A DNA stretch of 64,000 nucleotides from JAVVHH01 sp965199665 (GTDB lineage Bacteria > Pseudomonadota > Alphaproteobacteria > Acetobacterales > Acetobacteraceae): the NCBI GenBank assembly GCA_965199665.1, contig OZ241208.1, forward strand, positions 1,054,001 through 1,118,000. Direction: 5' to 3'. The notes under the pieces were generated by a model. That model did not search any database. It was not told the origin of the DNA and saw nothing but the letters and a program-made list of their open reading frames with translations. Positions 25,691 to 34,762 of this stretch are shown here, piece by piece; position 1 is the first letter of the stretch; every line of letters starts with the position of its first letter. The translations under genes were made by a program, and so were the position numbers.

Positions 25691-26159
25691 GGGTCAAATC
25701 CACCACGTAGTGCACGGTCATAGGCAGTTATCTTGGTAGGCTGAGCGATCCTGGTTCTTCTTCTGACACTCTGCACTCCACACTAATAGTCCCGGCCAGA
25801 AAGCGGAGAACCGCTGCTGTCGAGACGAGCGCACACTGCCTACAAGCAGCTAACTTGATACGAAGTTGGTAAACTCAGGAGCCAAACCCATTGGACAACG
25901 CGAGCGTTTTGCAGGTATCCAATCTGACAACACAGGTCGTTGCCGCTCACCTCGTTCATAACGAGGTCTCGGCCGAGGCTTTGCGAACGCGGCCTGGATG
26001 ACCTCCGCCAACGAATGCACGCCTTCCTCCAGGTAGGCGACCTGGCCCGACATCCTGTCCTGCACAAGGCTGGCAATGTTCACCGACTCGGTGATCTCGT
26101 CCAGGCGCTGGTTGAGAAGCTGAAGCGACGCCAGCCTTTAGTGGGAGATCTCAGGCTCG
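25691..26159. other. Gap with remnant reading frames
   Basis: No intact gene. A minus-strand frame over about 25850-26140 encodes a helical stretch (RLDEITESVNIASLVQDRM, YLEEGVHSLAEVIQ) that may be a decayed gene fragment, but I do not recognise it. Confidence 0.4.
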
Positions 26160-26455
26160 TCAGATGGCGTCATCACGCATCCACTTCTCCGACCCCAGAA
26201 CGCCATCCATCAAGTCAGGCACGTAAGGGTCGGCGTCGAGTGCGGGAAGGTGGATACCCAGGCCGAGCCCGTCCATTTCGATCACCGCCAGCTCCGCCGC
26301 CGTGGCGTACTCCAGCCTGAGGCTAAGGCAGGCGGGAGCTTGATCTCCAAACCGGAAGTCACGCGCACGACGATCATTTCCCGCACAGGGTCCGACAGGC
26401 CGATCGGGCGAGGCGTGGCCGCGGCATCCTCGACGAGGCACCGAGGTGAGCTGCC
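26160..26455 (-). pseudogene. DUF2442-like protein, frameshifted remnant
   Basis: Read on the minus strand, one frame gives VEDAAATPRPIGLSDPVREM and IVVRVTSGLEIKLPPALASG. Similarity then switches frame to LEYATAAELAVIEMDGLGLG and IHLPALDADPYVPDLMDGVL before the stop at 26160. One lost base near 26310 explains the switch. The GIHLPALDAD...V.DL..G pattern resembles the C-terminus of DUF2442 proteins, which often pair with DUF4160 proteins. No intact partner is seen next to it. Confidence 0.5.
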
Positions 26456-26697
26456 CCGCCGCCTGCCTCACGCCAATCGGCCGCCGCCGAGATGCCCATC
26501 ATGCGCCGTGCTATATGGGCAGGGACAGGCGGCGCCCTGCTCGGGGTAGCGCCCAATCTCCTTGATACACGACCTGGCATTCCGGCTGCGCCCACGCTGG
26601 AGTTGTCTCAATCCAGAGCGCCGCTGCCATTGCGACCACCGCGCAGCCGCTCGGCCTACCTCGTAAACAACTCCAGCCGAAGCGACCGTGTTGCGGA

Positions 26698-27024
26698 TCA
26701 ACGCGTCGCGCTGGGCGATGAAGCGTGTTCCCGCCCCCAAGTGACGCCGCGATTGGCCATCCAGTCCCGCGCAATGGTCGAAGCGGTATCGGCCTTGTTC
26801 TGGTGATCGGCGCTGATGATGTTGATCGCGATGCCGGGCAGGCTCGCGCGCGCCTCCTCCGCGGCAAGTTGCGCGGCGACGACGGAGCCTTGCCCCGCCG
26901 CAGTCGCGTTGCCGCCGGTGAGGTCGGTCAGCACCCCGATGGTGACCGTGTTCCCCTCGATCGCGGCGGCGGCTGGCCCCGCGAGCCCCGCCCACACGAC
27001 CAACCCCAACCATATCTGCCGCAT
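26698..27024 (-). pseudogene. Truncated substrate-binding protein (branched-chain amino-acid type)
   Basis: The start at 27024 encodes a signal peptide (WLGLVVWAGLAGPAAAA). The next residues begin the Peripla_BP_6/LivJ type fold (VTIGVLTDLTGGNATAAGQG, then IISADHQNKADTASTIARDW). The frame ends after about 108 residues, where a full protein has about 400. Downstream minus-strand sequence to 26470 has no continuing similarity. Dead fragment. Confidence 0.65.
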
Positions 27025-27135
27025 CGCCGCCTCCCGTTTCGTTGCCTCGACGCTACCCGGGGCCTCGACGCTACCCGGGCGGCGGCGTGCGACAATCGAG
27101 CGGGTGAGGCAGGGCGAGCGATTGGGCCAGGGCGG

Positions 27136-28758
27136 TCAGGCCGCCCGCTTGCGCTTGCCCTTCGCGGCGCGGCCTTGGCCGGGCGCCGCCTGCTTGGCCC
27201 GCTCCAGCACCAGCCGGGCGTAATCGTCCATATCGCCCTCGAACGGCGCCACCGTGTTGTCAGCCGCCAGCCACAGCCGGTCCGCCACCAATTCCATCAG
27301 CGACCGGTCGTGCGTGATCAGGATAACCGCGCCGCCGTAATCGTTCAGCGCATCGAGCAGCGCTCGCCGGCTGTCGATGTCCAGATGGTTGGTCGGCTCG
27401 TCCAGGATCAGCAGGTGCGGCGCGGCCGCCGCGACCAGGTTCAGCAGCAGCCGCGCCCGTTCGCCGCCCGACAGGTTAGCGGCCGTGGTCGCCTGCTTGT
27501 CGAAGCCGATCCCCCACCCGGCCAGACGCGAACGGTGGGATTGCTCGCTGTCGTTGGGCCGCTCGCGCCGCAGGATGTCGAGCGGCGTGTCGGCCGGGTC
27601 CAGCGCCTCGATCTGATGCTGGTGGAACCAGCCGACCCCGATCCGCCGCTCGCGCTGCATGTGGCCGGCCGAGAGCGTCAGCGCGCCGGCCGCCAGCTTG
27701 GCAAAGGTGGACTTGCCCGCACCGTTGACGCCGAGCAGGCCGATCCTGTCGTCGACGTCGAGCCGGAGATTCATGTCGCGCAGCACCGGGTCGCCGCCGG
27801 CATAGCCGACGCTGGCGGCCTCCAGCCGCATCAACGGCGGCGCGAGCGGGCGGGCGGGGGAGGGCAGGGTGAACGGCGCCACGTGCTCGTTGGAAACGGC
27901 TGCGACCGGCTCCATCTTCTCCAGCCGCTTGAGCCGCGATTGGGCCTGCGCCGCCTTGCTCGCCTTGGCGCGGAACCGGTCCACGAAGCTCTGTAGGTGC
28001 GCCCGCTCCGCCTCCTGCTTGACGCGGCTGGCCGCCTGCAGCCGCCGCCGTTCCGCGACCCGGCGCTCGAACTCGTCGTAGCCGCCCGGATACAGCTCCA
28101 GCTTGCCGTCCTGCAGGTGCAGGATCGCGGACACCGATTGGTTCAGCAACTCGCGGTCATGGCTGATGATCAGCGCGCTGCCCGGGTATTTGGCCAGCCT
28201 CGCCTGCAGCCACAGCGCCCCCTCGAGGTCCAGGTAGTTGGTCGGCTCGTCCAGCAGCAGCAGGTCGGGCTCGGCGAACAGCGCGGCTGCCAAGGCCACC
28301 CGCATACGCCAACCGCCGGAGAACTCGGCCATCGGCCGGCTGAGATCGGCCACGGAGAAGCCCAGCCCGGCCAGGATCTCGCTTGCCCGCGCCGGCGCCC
28401 GGTCCGCGTCGATCTCGCCCAGCCGCGCGTAGATCTCCGCCATCCGCTCCGGCTCGGCCATCTCCAGCTCCGCATACAGGGAGTCGCGCCGCTCGTCGGC
28501 TGCCAGGATCGTATCCAGCAGGCTCACCGGCGTGGCCGGGTGTTCCTGATCCACGCTGGCGACACGGGCACCGCGCGGCAGCTCGATCGTGCCGCTATCG
28601 GCCGACAGCGTGCCCAGGATCAGCCGGAACAAGGTGGACTTGCCGACGCCGTTGCGACCGACCAGCCCGACCGCGGCCGCCTGCGGCAGCGTCACGGTGG
28701 CGCGGTCGAAGAAGCGCCGCCCCCAGGCATTGAACACGAGGTCGTCGATCCGGAGCAT
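27136..28758 (-). CDS. ABC-F family ATPase (Uup/YheS-like)
   Basis: 540 residues with two ABC domains and no membrane segments. Domain 1 has Walker A VGRNGVGKSTLF, signature FSGGWRMRVALA and Walker B LLLLDEPTNYLDLEG. Domain 2 has GVNGAGKSTFAK, LSGGERARLLL and LLILDEPTNHLDID. A charged helical linker joins them (about residues 235-300), and the C-terminus is Lys/Arg-rich. ABC-F proteins act on the ribosome, modulating translation or resistance. It is transcribed alone, divergent from the diguanylate cyclase gene. Confidence 0.93.
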   Translation of the reverse strand: MLRIDDLVFNAWGRRFFDRATVTLPQAAAVGLVGRNGVGKSTLFRLILGTLSADSGTIELPRGARVASVDQEHPATPVSLLDTILAADERRDSLYAELEMAEPERMAEIYARLGEIDADRAPARASEILAGLGFSVADLSRPMAEFSGGWRMRVALAAALFAEPDLLLLDEPTNYLDLEGALWLQARLAKYPGSALIISHDRELLNQSVSAILHLQDGKLELYPGGYDEFERRVAERRRLQAASRVKQEAERAHLQSFVDRFRAKASKAAQAQSRLKRLEKMEPVAAVSNEHVAPFTLPSPARPLAPPLMRLEAASVGYAGGDPVLRDMNLRLDVDDRIGLLGVNGAGKSTFAKLAAGALTLSAGHMQRERRIGVGWFHQHQIEALDPADTPLDILRRERPNDSEQSHRSRLAGWGIGFDKQATTAANLSGGERARLLLNLVAAAAPHLLILDEPTNHLDIDSRRALLDALNDYGGAVILITHDRSLMELVADRLWLAADNTVAPFEGDMDDYARLVLERAKQAAPGQGRAAKGKRKRAA

Positions 28759-28874
28759 GCGGGCTTTCGCAGGAAGAGTGCGGCTGCATACTCCCCACCG
28801 GCCGCGGCGACAAATCGGGGCCCGCGCGCGCCAGCCTTAAGCCTTCGTTTAGGCATCCCGGCTACCCTGCGATC

Positions 28875-30512
28875 ATGGCAGCACAAGCAGCCCGATCCGA
28901 TCAGCCGCTCGCACCCGGGAAGCAGTCCGGCACCCGGAGTACGTTCAACGCGTCGGCGTGGCTCACCGGTCTTGGGGTGTTTGTCGCCATCGGCGTCATG
29001 CTGGTCGGTAGTGCGGCCCTGTTTGCCAGCCGGAACGACGCGTGGGAGCAGGCGCGACGCTCTGCCAGCAACCTGCTGATCGCGCTGGACCGCGACATCA
29101 CCCGTAACATCCGCAATCTCGACCTGTCGTTGTTGGGTGTCGAGGAGACGCTGGCCGAGCCGGGCCTGGCCGATGTCAGTCCTGGAATCCGTCAGCACGC
29201 ACTGTTCGACAGTTCGGCAGCCGCGGAAGATCTTGGTGCCATTCTCGTCCTCGGGCCGGATGGCAAGGTCCAGGCGGACTCGACGTCGGTGGTGCCGCAT
29301 CAACTCGACCTGTCGGACCGGGACTACTTCCGTGTTCATCAAAATGGCCGGACACAGGAGTTGTTCGTCAGCCGCGCTTTCCAAAGCCGGTTGAGCGGCG
29401 GCGACGCCCGCTTCGCCCTCAGCCGTCGCCTCAACAAGGCCGATGGCGAGTTCGCCGGCGTCGTCGTGGCGTCGATCCGCCTGGCTTACCTTCGCCGCCT
29501 GTTCGACACGCTCGATATCGGCCCGAATGGCACCATCGCCCTGATCCATACGGATGGACGGATGCTCGCCCGCTCTCCCTTCCGGGCGAGCGACATGGAC
29601 ATGGATCTGAGCAAGGCGCCGAATTTCCAACGCATGCGCGACGCCCTGTCCGGCCAGTACGTCGCCAAGGCCGCGATCGACGGGGTCGAGCGGCTCTACA
29701 CCCACCGGCGCTTGGGCGACCTGCCGCTGCTTCTCACCGTGAGCCTATCGACCGAAGACATCCTGGCGCCCTGGCGCGAGAAGACGCTGGTGATCGGTCC
29801 GGTCCTGTTGGTGCTGGGTGGCAGTTCGGTCGCATCCTCGATCCTGTTCCGACGCGAGATGCTGCGGCGTGCGCGATCCGAGCGAGAGCTGGCCGAGCTG
29901 GCGCGCCAGCTCGAAATCCAGGCCACCACCGATGGCCTGACCGGCTTGATGAACCGGCGTGCCTTCGACAGCGAGCTGGATCGCGCCTTCCGATCCTCCA
30001 TCCGCAACGGCACCGCCTTGTCCGTCCTGATGCTCGACGCCGACTACTTCAAACGGTTCAACGACTCATACGGCCACGCCGCGGGCGACAATGTGTTGCA
30101 AGCCGTGGCGAACACCATGCTCGTCAACCTTCGTCGCCCCGACGATCGGGGAGCGCGTTACGGCGGCGAGGAGTTTGTCGCCATTCTCCCCAACACGGAT
30201 GCCGAAGCGGCGTTTGCCCTCGCCAACCGTGTCCGCGCCGCCATCGAGATGCTCGCGATCGAGCACCGCGGGAGCCCGCTCGGCGTCGTGACGGTCAGCA
30301 TCGGTGTCGCTGCGACCACGCCGTTGATCGGCGATAGCGTGTCGGCCGTGATGCAACGCGCCGACCAAAGCCTGTATGCAGCCAAGCAAGCCGGTCGGAA
30401 CTGCATCCGCTGCATGCTGGAACCCGATCGCGCCGGCATCGATCTCGTGAGCCTCGCCATCGTGACCCGGTCGACCCTGCACGAAGCGCAGCCAGGCTCC
30501 AGCCATTCCTGA
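28875..30512 (+). CDS. Membrane diguanylate cyclase with periplasmic Cache-type sensor
   Basis: 545 residues. Membrane helices lie at about residues 30-52 and 310-333 and enclose a periplasmic Cache-like sensor (DRDYFRVHQNGR, VVASIRLAYLRRLF). A short linker leads to a C-terminal GGDEF domain (TDGLTGLMNRRAFD ... RYGGEEFVAILP). The GGEEF active site is intact, and RPDD five residues upstream is the RxxD product-inhibition site. The enzyme makes c-di-GMP in response to an extracytoplasmic ligand and should be feedback-inhibited. No phosphodiesterase (EAL) domain is present. Single-gene unit. Confidence 0.93.
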   Translation: MAAQAARSDQPLAPGKQSGTRSTFNASAWLTGLGVFVAIGVMLVGSAALFASRNDAWEQARRSASNLLIALDRDITRNIRNLDLSLLGVEETLAEPGLADVSPGIRQHALFDSSAAAEDLGAILVLGPDGKVQADSTSVVPHQLDLSDRDYFRVHQNGRTQELFVSRAFQSRLSGGDARFALSRRLNKADGEFAGVVVASIRLAYLRRLFDTLDIGPNGTIALIHTDGRMLARSPFRASDMDMDLSKAPNFQRMRDALSGQYVAKAAIDGVERLYTHRRLGDLPLLLTVSLSTEDILAPWREKTLVIGPVLLVLGGSSVASSILFRREMLRRARSERELAELARQLEIQATTDGLTGLMNRRAFDSELDRAFRSSIRNGTALSVLMLDADYFKRFNDSYGHAAGDNVLQAVANTMLVNLRRPDDRGARYGGEEFVAILPNTDAEAAFALANRVRAAIEMLAIEHRGSPLGVVTVSIGVAATTPLIGDSVSAVMQRADQSLYAAKQAGRNCIRCMLEPDRAGIDLVSLAIVTRSTLHEAQPGSSHS

Positions 30513-30571
30513 GCAAGCGTCACGAGACCGCTCGTCTCGTCCAGGCCTTGAGATCGTCGATCAGTGGTGAG

Positions 30572-30648
30572 TGGCGCGCCCGGAAAGACTCGAACTTCCA
30601 ACCCCCAGATTCGTAGTCTGGTGCTCTATCCAATTGAGCTACGGGCGC
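30572..30648 (-). tRNA. tRNA-Arg (anticodon ACG)
   Basis: The acceptor stem GCGCCCG pairs with CGGGCGC. D, anticodon and T arms (GTTCGAGTC) are all present, and CCA is encoded at the 3' end. The anticodon loop CTACGAA has ACG at 30612-30614, which becomes ICG and reads CGU/CGC/CGA. No integrase or duplicated 3' end is seen nearby. Confidence 0.95.
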
Positions 30649-30711
30649 CGCAGGCGGCGGGGTGTAGCCCAGGCGGCGGGCGGGTTCAACCCCTGACCGC
30701 AGACCGAGGTG

Positions 30712-31182
30712 CTAGCGTTTCGCCAGCGGCGGCACGAAGAGCGGCGCGGTATCCCACGGGAACAGGATCCAGGTGTCCTGCGGTACCTCGACGACGAAGC
30801 TGTCGGTCATCGGCTTGCCGGCCGGCTTGGCATACAGGCACGCGAAATGCGCGCGGGGCAACAACTCGCGGACGAGCTTGGCCGTGATGCCGCTATCGAC
30901 CAAGTCGTCCACGATCAGAAAACCCGTGCCGTCGCCGGCGGCCACAGGAGCCTTCACCACGGTCGGCTTGCCTTGCCGTTCCTCGTCGTAGCTCACGACG
31001 GAGATCGTCTCCACCAACCGGCATTCCAGCTCCCGCGCCACGATTGCCGCCGGTATCAGCCCGCCGCGGGTCACCGCGACGATGCCCCCGAACGGCTCCA
31101 TCGGCATCAGCATGGCCGCCAGTGTCCGCGCATCCCGGTGCAGCTGGTCCCACGTGACGGTGGCGTAGTTGCGCCCACTCAA
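30712..31182 (-). CDS. gpt: Xanthine/guanine-type phosphoribosyltransferase
   Basis: 156 residues. The TTG start at 31182 overlaps the stop of the CsaA-like gene (TTGA). The N-terminus SGRNYATVTWDQLHRD and the PRPP-binding loop FLIVDDLVDSGITAK match bacterial xanthine-guanine phosphoribosyltransferases. AVTRGGLIPAAIVAREL fits the dipeptide loop. It converts guanine or xanthine plus PRPP to the nucleotide, a purine-salvage step that fits the nucleoside transporter and purine genes further on. Cytoplasmic. Confidence 0.9.
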   Translation of the reverse strand: MSGRNYATVTWDQLHRDARTLAAMLMPMEPFGGIVAVTRGGLIPAAIVARELECRLVETISVVSYDEERQGKPTVVKAPVAAGDGTGFLIVDDLVDSGITAKLVRELLPRAHFACLYAKPAGKPMTDSFVVEVPQDTWILFPWDTAPLFVPPLAKR

Positions 31183-31517
31183 AACAGTCGCCCTCCATTC
31201 GGCACGTCCTGATCGGGCCGGATCAGCACCACCGCGCCCGCCTCGTCTGGCATCCCGAGCGTTAACACCTCGCTCATGAACGTCCCGATCTGGCGCGGCG
31301 CGAAGTTCACCACGGCGCAGACCTGGCGGCCCACCAGCGACTCCGGCGTGTAATGAACGGTGAGTTGCGCCGAAGAGCGCTTCACCCCGATCTCGCCGCC
31401 GAAATCGATCCACAGCTTGATCGCCGGCTTGCGCGCCTCCGGGTACGGCTGCGCCTCCCGGATGGTGCCGACGCGGATCTCGATCCGCTCGAAATCGTCG
31501 AAGCTCGCAATGGTCAT
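31179..31517 (-). CDS. csaA: CsaA-like tRNA-binding-domain protein
   Basis: 112 residues from ATG 31517; an ATG at 31532 is possible. It is a single OB-fold tRNA-binding domain (EIRVGTIREAQPYPEARKPA, VNFAPRQIGTFMSEVLTLG), as in the CsaA and MetRS C-terminal families. CsaA proteins have been reported as export-related chaperones and dimerise through this fold. It is coupled to the downstream phosphoribosyltransferase by a 4-bp overlap. Divergent from the gamma-glutamyltransferase gene. Confidence 0.87.
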   Translation of the reverse strand: MTIASFDDFERIEIRVGTIREAQPYPEARKPAIKLWIDFGGEIGVKRSSAQLTVHYTPESLVGRQVCAVVNFAPRQIGTFMSEVLTLGMPDEAGAVVLIRPDQDVPNGGRLF

Positions 31518-31646
31518 AACCGCATCTACCATGCCCCTCCGCAATGCCAAGCGCATTGCGGCCCTTCGGCATTGCCAAGGGAGCTGCCCGGCCCGCGTTG
31601 CCAAGCAGGGGGGCGCGTCCTAGCGTTTCCCGCTGTTCACAGGACG

Positions 31647-33254
31647 ATGCCGATGGCTTTCCGCGATTTCCACCTCCCGGGCCGCAGCCCGGTCTACGCC
31701 ACGGCCGGCATGGCCGCGACCAGCGTGCCGGTCGCCACCCTCACCGCGCTGGACGTCCTGCGCAGCGGCGGCAATGCGCTGGACGCTGCCGTGGCTGCGG
31801 TCGCCGTGCTGGGCGTGGTCGAGCCGCAATCAACCGGCATCGGCGGCGACTGCTTCTGCCTTTACGCCCCGGCGAACGGCCCGGTGGTCGCGATGAACGG
31901 CTCCGGCCGCGCTGCCGCTGCGGCCAGCATCGACTGGTTCGAAGAGCGCGGCATCGCGGCGCTGGAGAACACCTCGCCGCACGCGGTCACCATTCCCGGC
32001 GCCGTCTCGGCCTGGGAGACGCTGCTGGCCGCCCATGGTCGCAAGGGGTTGGACGAGCTGCTGCAGCCCGCCATCCGCCTGGCCGAGGAGGGCTGGCCGG
32101 TGGGCAGCCGGGTTGCGCATGACTGGGCGGAGGCGGCGGCCAAGCTGCGGCACAATGGCGCCGACGCCTTCCTGCCCGATGGCGCTGCGCCGCCCGCCGG
32201 CCACCTGTTCGTGCAGAAGGCGCTGGCCGGCACGCTGCGGCGGATCGCGCAGCATGGCGCGGCCGGCTTCTACGAGGGCCCGGTCGCGGCCGACATGGTC
32301 GCCGCGCTGCGCGCCGCCGGCGGGATGCAGACGGAGGACGACTTCGCCGCCGCCCGCACGCAGGCGCATTTCGTGCCCCCGATCCGCACCAGTTGGCACG
32401 ACCACGACGTGTGGCAGTGCCCGCCCAACGGCTCCGGCGTCATGGTGCTGATGCTGCTCGACATCCTGCGGCGCCTTCCCCCGTTGCAGACCGGCCCGCT
32501 GAGCGCCGAGCGCCTACACCGCCATCTCGAGGCCGCGCGGCTGGTTTACCGCGATCGCGACGCCTTCATCGCCGACCCGCTGCAGGTCGACGTCCCCGTC
32601 GATCACTTGCTCGACCCGGCTTACACCGCCGGGCTGGCGGCGCTCATCGACGCGGACCGCGCCATCCCGAACCTGCCCCGCGCCGGCGAGGCCGCGCTGC
32701 CGGCCCATCGCGACACCGTCTACCTCTGCACCGTGGACCGCGACGGCAATGCGTGCTCGTTCATCAACTCGCTGTTCCAGAGCTTCGGCAGCGGCATCCT
32801 GGCGCCGAACTCGGGCGTCATGCTGCACAATCGCGGCTTCGGCTTCCGGCTCGAGCGCGGGCATCCCAACTGCATCGCGCCGTTCAAGCGCCCGCTGCAC
32901 ACGATCCTGCCCGGCATGCTGACCCGTGGCGGCCGGCCCGTGATGCCGTTCGGCGTCATGGGCGGGCATTTCCAGCCCATGGGCCAGAGTTGGTTCCTGA
33001 CCAACTTCTTCGATTACGGGCTCGATATCCAGCAAGCGCTCGATCTCCCCCGCATCTTCCCGTACGCGGGCAAGGTGGAGGCCGAGCGTGGCATCCCCCC
33101 CGCCGTGCTGCGCCGGTTGAGCGGGATGGGCCACGAGATCATCGCGGTCGACAAGCCGCATGGCGGCGGCCAGGCCATCTGGATCGATCACGCGGCGGGC
33201 ACCCTGGTGGGCGGCTCCGAGCCGCGCAAAGACGGCATGGCCCTCGGCTACTGA
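31647..33254 (+). CDS. Gamma-glutamyltransferase family protein
   Basis: 535 residues from ATG 31647. It is an Ntn-hydrolase of the gamma-glutamyltransferase family. The N-terminal half contains SGGNALDAAVAAVAVLGVVE and the GIGGDCFCL segment. The autoprocessing nucleophile is probably Thr357 in HRDTVYLCTVDRDGNACSF, which begins the small subunit. No signal peptide is visible, so it may be cytoplasmic, unlike classical GGT. Members hydrolyse or transfer gamma-glutamyl groups, and some act on other gamma-acyl amides. It heads a three-gene run with an amidase and a PhzF-like isomerase. Confidence 0.88.
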   Translation: MPMAFRDFHLPGRSPVYATAGMAATSVPVATLTALDVLRSGGNALDAAVAAVAVLGVVEPQSTGIGGDCFCLYAPANGPVVAMNGSGRAAAAASIDWFEERGIAALENTSPHAVTIPGAVSAWETLLAAHGRKGLDELLQPAIRLAEEGWPVGSRVAHDWAEAAAKLRHNGADAFLPDGAAPPAGHLFVQKALAGTLRRIAQHGAAGFYEGPVAADMVAALRAAGGMQTEDDFAAARTQAHFVPPIRTSWHDHDVWQCPPNGSGVMVLMLLDILRRLPPLQTGPLSAERLHRHLEAARLVYRDRDAFIADPLQVDVPVDHLLDPAYTAGLAALIDADRAIPNLPRAGEAALPAHRDTVYLCTVDRDGNACSFINSLFQSFGSGILAPNSGVMLHNRGFGFRLERGHPNCIAPFKRPLHTILPGMLTRGGRPVMPFGVMGGHFQPMGQSWFLTNFFDYGLDIQQALDLPRIFPYAGKVEAERGIPPAVLRRLSGMGHEIIAVDKPHGGGQAIWIDHAAGTLVGGSEPRKDGMALGY

Positions 33255-33271
33255 AGGGTGGGAGACTGACC

Positions 33272-34762
33272 ATGGAACCTTGCGACCTTTCCGCGCTGGC
33301 CGCGCGCCGACTGATCGGCGCCAAGCGCTTGTCCCCGGTCGAGCTGCTCGACAGCTGCATCGCCCGCATCGAGGCGGTGGACGATGCCGTCAACGCGATC
33401 CCCTCCCGCGATTTCGAGCGCGCCCGCCACGCGGCCACCGCGGCCGAGGCCGCCGTCATGCGCGGCGACGCGCTGCCGGCGCTGCACGGCCTGCCCGTGG
33501 TGGTGAAGGACCTCGAGGATGCGGAAGGCCTGGTGAACAGCCAGGGCAGTCCGATCTACAAGGATGACGTGCGCCCGGCCGACCAGCGCTCGGTGGCCGC
33601 CGTGCGCGCCGCGGGCGCCGTAATCCTCGGCAAGTCGAACGTTCCGGAGTTTGGCGCTGGCGCCAATAGCCGCAACCGAGTCTACGGCGCGACCGGCAAC
33701 CCGTTCGACCCGACCAAGAACGCCGCCGGGTCGTCCGGCGGGTCGGCGGTGGCGCTGGCCTGCGGCATGGTCCCGCTGGCGACGGGCTCCGACACCGGCG
33801 GCTCCTTGCGCAACCCGGCGGCCTTCAACGGCATCGTCGGCTATCGCCCCACCCCCGGCCTGGTGCCGGACGAGCGGCGGGGCCAGGGCTGGTCCGCCCT
33901 GTCAGTGCTCGGCCCGATGGCGCGCACGGTGCCGGACGTGGCGATGATGCTCGGCGCCATGGTGGGCGACGACGCCCGCGATCCGCTCGCCACCACGATC
34001 CGCGGCCGCACGATCCGCACGGCGGCCGAATTCTTCCCGTTGCCGGAGCTGGACCTGGCCTCCCTCCGGGTCGCGCTGACGCCCGATTTCGGCCAGGCGC
34101 CCACGGAGCGGCACATCGCCGAGGTGTTCGCCGAGACCACCGGCCTGTTCCGCCACTTGTTCGCCCGCGCCGAGGATGCGCACCCGGATTGCACGGGCGG
34201 CGACGAGGCGTTCGAGGTGCTTCGTGCGCTCGGCTTCCTGGCCAAGCACGCAGAGAACATCCGCACCCGGCCGGACGATCTCGGCCCCAACATTCATGCC
34301 AACTACCAAGAGGGTCTCGGCTACTCCGCGGTGGACGTCTCGCGCGCCATGCAGCTGCAGACCGCGATGTATCGCCGCTGGCAGGGCTTCTTCGCGACCC
34401 ACGACCTGGTCCTCTCGCCGGCCATCACCACCAGCCCGCGCGACTGGAACGAGCTCTACCCGGCCACGATCGACGGCACGCCGACACGGACCTATTTCCA
34501 TTGGCTGTCGCTGGCCTACTACGCCTCGCTGGTCGGCCACCCCGCCATCTCGCTGCCGGTCGGGCGCGACCGCAACGGCATGCCGTTCGGCCTGCAGATC
34601 GTCGGGCCCCGCGGCGGCGACGCGCTGGTGCTGGCCGCGGCCGCCGCGCTGGAGCGCGCCCTGGCCGACGACCCGCGGACGGCCCGCCCGGTGCCGGATC
34701 TCGCCGCGCTGCGGGCGGCCACCCCGATGCGCGAGCGACCGAACTTCATGGTCCTGGTGTGA
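33272..34762 (+). CDS. Amidase signature (AS) family hydrolase
   Basis: 496 residues, with GGGTGGGAG-like ribosome-binding sequence before ATG 33272. The catalytic triad is visible with canonical spacing: Lys79 (PVVVKDLED), Ser154 (AAGSSGGSAVALA) and Ser178 (GSDTGGSLRNPA). The family hydrolyses amides to acid plus ammonia; substrate specificity cannot be read from sequence. It is 17 bp after the gamma-glutamyltransferase gene and overlaps the PhzF gene (GTGA). Confidence 0.92.
   Translation: MEPCDLSALAARRLIGAKRLSPVELLDSCIARIEAVDDAVNAIPSRDFERARHAATAAEAAVMRGDALPALHGLPVVVKDLEDAEGLVNSQGSPIYKDDVRPADQRSVAAVRAAGAVILGKSNVPEFGAGANSRNRVYGATGNPFDPTKNAAGSSGGSAVALACGMVPLATGSDTGGSLRNPAAFNGIVGYRPTPGLVPDERRGQGWSALSVLGPMARTVPDVAMMLGAMVGDDARDPLATTIRGRTIRTAAEFFPLPELDLASLRVALTPDFGQAPTERHIAEVFAETTGLFRHLFARAEDAHPDCTGGDEAFEVLRALGFLAKHAENIRTRPDDLGPNIHANYQEGLGYSAVDVSRAMQLQTAMYRRWQGFFATHDLVLSPAITTSPRDWNELYPATIDGTPTRTYFHWLSLAYYASLVGHPAISLPVGRDRNGMPFGLQIVGPRGGDALVLAAAAALERALADDPRTARPVPDLAALRAATPMRERPNFMVLV

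Noticed and set aside
30572..30648. tRNA-Arg as an attachment site for an integrated island
   Set aside because: No integrase gene and no duplicated tRNA 3' end are seen within the window.
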